Of a stretch of DNA of 64,000 bases, positions 62,519-64,000 are shown in pieces. The notes below the pieces were generated by a model. The model worked only from the letters and a program-made list of their open reading frames with translations, ran no database searches and was not told the origin of the DNA. This DNA comes from Bizionia myxarmorum (GTDB taxonomy: Bacteria > Bacteroidota > Bacteroidia > Flavobacteriales > Flavobacteriaceae). The stretch covers positions 682,001 through 746,000 of the forward strand of contig NZ_VSKK01000001.1 in assembly GCF_008086205.1 (NCBI RefSeq), in the 5' to 3' direction. The position numbers were made by a program, and so were the translations under genes. Position 1 is the first letter of the stretch. Every line of letters begins with the position of its first letter.

Positions 62519-64000
62519 CTATAAATAAAATTCGTTTACTAATTCCACAACACTTTCTACGGTTGGTACTTTAGCAATACGGACATCTTTAAAATATTTG
62601 CTGGCTTCGTCCGCCGTGGTGGTTCCAATGCAAAATGCAACGCCATGCGCTTCGTTTTTCTGAATATAACTTTCCACTGTAGATGGGCTGTAAAACATAA
62701 CACCTTCAACAGAAGCGTCAAGTTTTTTACCGTCGTACTTGGTTTGGTAAGCTTCTACTTCGTGAACTTTGATGTTGTTTTCACCCAAAACTTTTGGAAT
62801 GGTATCTAAATGCAGATTACTACAGAAATACGTTACTTCCGTGCCATCCATAAATTCCACCAAATGCGCTGCTAAATCTTCAGCGTAATTAGAGGCATGT
62901 TTAACGGGTCCGATGCGTTTTTCAATCATGCGTTTGGTACGACGACCAACGCAGTAAATATTTTTAAACTGCAATTCGGCAGCTGAATAATTAGTGGTTA
63001 AAGATTCCACACCATTTTTACTGGTAATGATGACGTTTTGAATCTCTTTTTTCAAAACACTAGGGTGAATACGGTTTAAACTAATTTTTGCGAAATCACT
63101 ACTATCTGAAACAACGTCCGTGTGAAATAGAAGTTTTTGATCGTCCGTTAAGCGTTTTGTTGAAAAGATATTGATTTTTCTATCCGAACGTTTAATATCA
63201 TCCATTAAACGTTTTCCGCCACGTTCTATCACATATTCAGCACAGAATTTAGCTAAATTATGATGTTCCCCTAATTTTTCATTTCGGGTGACTTCAATTT
63301 TTTTACTTCCGTCTGGGCTTAAAAGAACACCAACAAAGTTAATTTCCTCATCTTTTATAAAAGCCAATGCGCCTATAGGAGCAGAACAACCACCTTCTAA
63401 AAGATTTAAAAACTTACGTTCAATGGTGGTGCAAATTTCAGTTTCTTCATGATTAATTTCAGCACAAATAGCGCGAATTTCTTCATCTTCTTCCAAAGCT
63501 GTTACCATGATAGCACCTTGAGCTGGCGCTGGCACCATCCAGTTTAGGTTGATGGCATCTTCAGGTCTTTTATCAATACGTCCAAGGCCTGCTGCTGCAA
63601 AAATTGCAGCATTCCAATGATCATTATCTTGTAGTTTCTGTAAACGTAAATTAACATTCCCACGAATATCTTCAACCGTATGGGTTGGATACCGGTTAAG
63701 CCATTGGGCACGACGACGTAAACTTCCAGTGGCGATAACGGCTTCTTTTTGAGATAAAAACTCTTCATTATCTTTAAAAACCAAGGTATCTTTTACGTTA
63801 CCTCTTTTAATAACGGCTGCTTGAACAATGCCTGCTGGTAAAAGCGTTGGTACATCTTTAAATGAATGTACGGCAATATCAATGTCGTTATTCAACATGG
63901 AAATATCTAGTGTTTTTGTAAAAACACCAACAATTCCCAGTTCGTAAATGGGTTTATTTAAAACTAAATCGCCTGCAGATTTTACAGGCACAATCACGGT
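62519..64000 (-). CDS. hemC: Fused hydroxymethylbilane synthase/uroporphyrinogen-III synthase (N-terminus cut by edge)
   Basis: At least 493 residues; the right edge removes about 38 N-terminal residues by comparison with E. coli HemC. The HemC part (to about 270) shows VKSAGDLVLNKPIY, AVHSFKDVP, ATGSLRRRAQ and the dipyrromethane cofactor Cys204 in LEGGCSAPIG. A HemD-like domain begins near residue 275 (INIFSTKRLTDDQKLLF) and includes NVIITSKNGVESL and GVMFYSPSTVESYI. The GTG at 63997 is an internal codon, not the start. The fusion should channel hydroxymethylbilane to uroporphyrinogen III. Confidence 0.93.
   Translation of the reverse strand, partial: TVIVPVKSAGDLVLNKPIYELGIVGVFTKTLDISMLNNDIDIAVHSFKDVPTLLPAGIVQAAVIKRGNVKDTLVFKDNEEFLSQKEAVIATGSLRRRAQWLNRYPTHTVEDIRGNVNLRLQKLQDNDHWNAAIFAAAGLGRIDKRPEDAINLNWMVPAPAQGAIMVTALEEDEEIRAICAEINHEETEICTTIERKFLNLLEGGCSAPIGALAFIKDEEINFVGVLLSPDGSKKIEVTRNEKLGEHHNLAKFCAEYVIERGGKRLMDDIKRSDRKINIFSTKRLTDDQKLLFHTDVVSDSSDFAKISLNRIHPSVLKKEIQNVIITSKNGVESLTTNYSAAELQFKNIYCVGRRTKRMIEKRIGPVKHASNYAEDLAAHLVEFMDGTEVTYFCSNLHLDTIPKVLGENNIKVHEVEAYQTKYDGKKLDASVEGVMFYSPSTVESYIQKNEAHGVAFCIGTTTADEASKYFKDVRIAKVPTVESVVELVNEFYL

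Overview
The window is AT-rich, gene-dense chromosomal DNA from a member of the Bacteroidota, most likely family Flavobacteriaceae. The evidence is a gliding/type IX secretion set (SprE-like TPR lipoprotein, GldH, an M43 protease with a C-terminal secretion tail), GLPGLI and TonB-receptor-like proteins, a HemC-HemD fusion, flavobacterial DUF families, and start-proximal promoters of the TAnnTTTG type. No rRNA, tRNA, CRISPR array, IS transposase or prophage was seen; the backbone is housekeeping with a few accessory islands.

Layout. 1-7.8 kb: tail of a polysaccharide cluster (GT4 fragment, PaaK-like adenylating enzyme), purD, two small flavobacterial membrane proteins, upp, DUF4254 + GT9, and a PaaE-like ferredoxin reductase. 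8.1-13 kb: ABC exporter pair (DUF5687 permease + ATPase), sprE, bactofilin. 13.4-19.5 kb: ATP synthase operon atpZ-(4-TM protein)-atpB-E-F-H-A-G without atpD/atpC, ending in a 54-bp tandem repeat made from the atpG 3' end. 19.6-26.1 kb: flippase, dut, sugar nucleotidyltransferase, TPR protein, DUF4292 lipoprotein and a catalytically degenerate EnvC-like M23 protein, an envelope-assembly operon. 26-32.5 kb: small lipoproteins, thioesterase, HU-CCDC81/SPOR protein, dprA, trpS, plsC. 32.6-36.7 kb: an ECF sigma factor translationally coupled to a protein that joins a cytoplasmic tail, a TM helix, a 350-residue disordered linker and an outer-membrane barrel; then recA. 37-43.5 kb: trhO, a radical SAM enzyme, ricT, gldH, penicillin-binding protein 1A.

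43.5-48.9 kb is the most unusual region. Two diverged copies of a roughly 400-bp non-coding cassette each start at an almost identical terminator and share a 35-nt block that differs at one base. Cassette 1 leads into a 61-codon secreted peptide gene, a strong hairpin, a GLPGLI protein and a TonB-receptor-like barrel. Cassette 2 leads into a lipoprotein with eight cysteines in its last 60 residues. A third copy of the terminator closes the region. I read this as a duplicated regulatory/ncRNA cassette serving a small secreted-peptide system; that function is inference.

48.9-64 kb: 3-oxoacid CoA-transferase (scoAB, again with a 57-bp tandem duplication of its 3' end), a double-ATPase oligopeptide ABC protein, the M43 protease, a DEDD exonuclease, a serine hydrolase, ogt, a CNNM/CBS protein, and a haem pathway cluster (hemB, ychJ-like, hemF, GNAT, hemE, hemCD) running off the right edge.

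Short dispersed hairpin repeats occur in many intergenic gaps. Some form the immediate leader, including the ribosome-binding site, of genes (atpG, the nucleotidyltransferase, possibly atpH).
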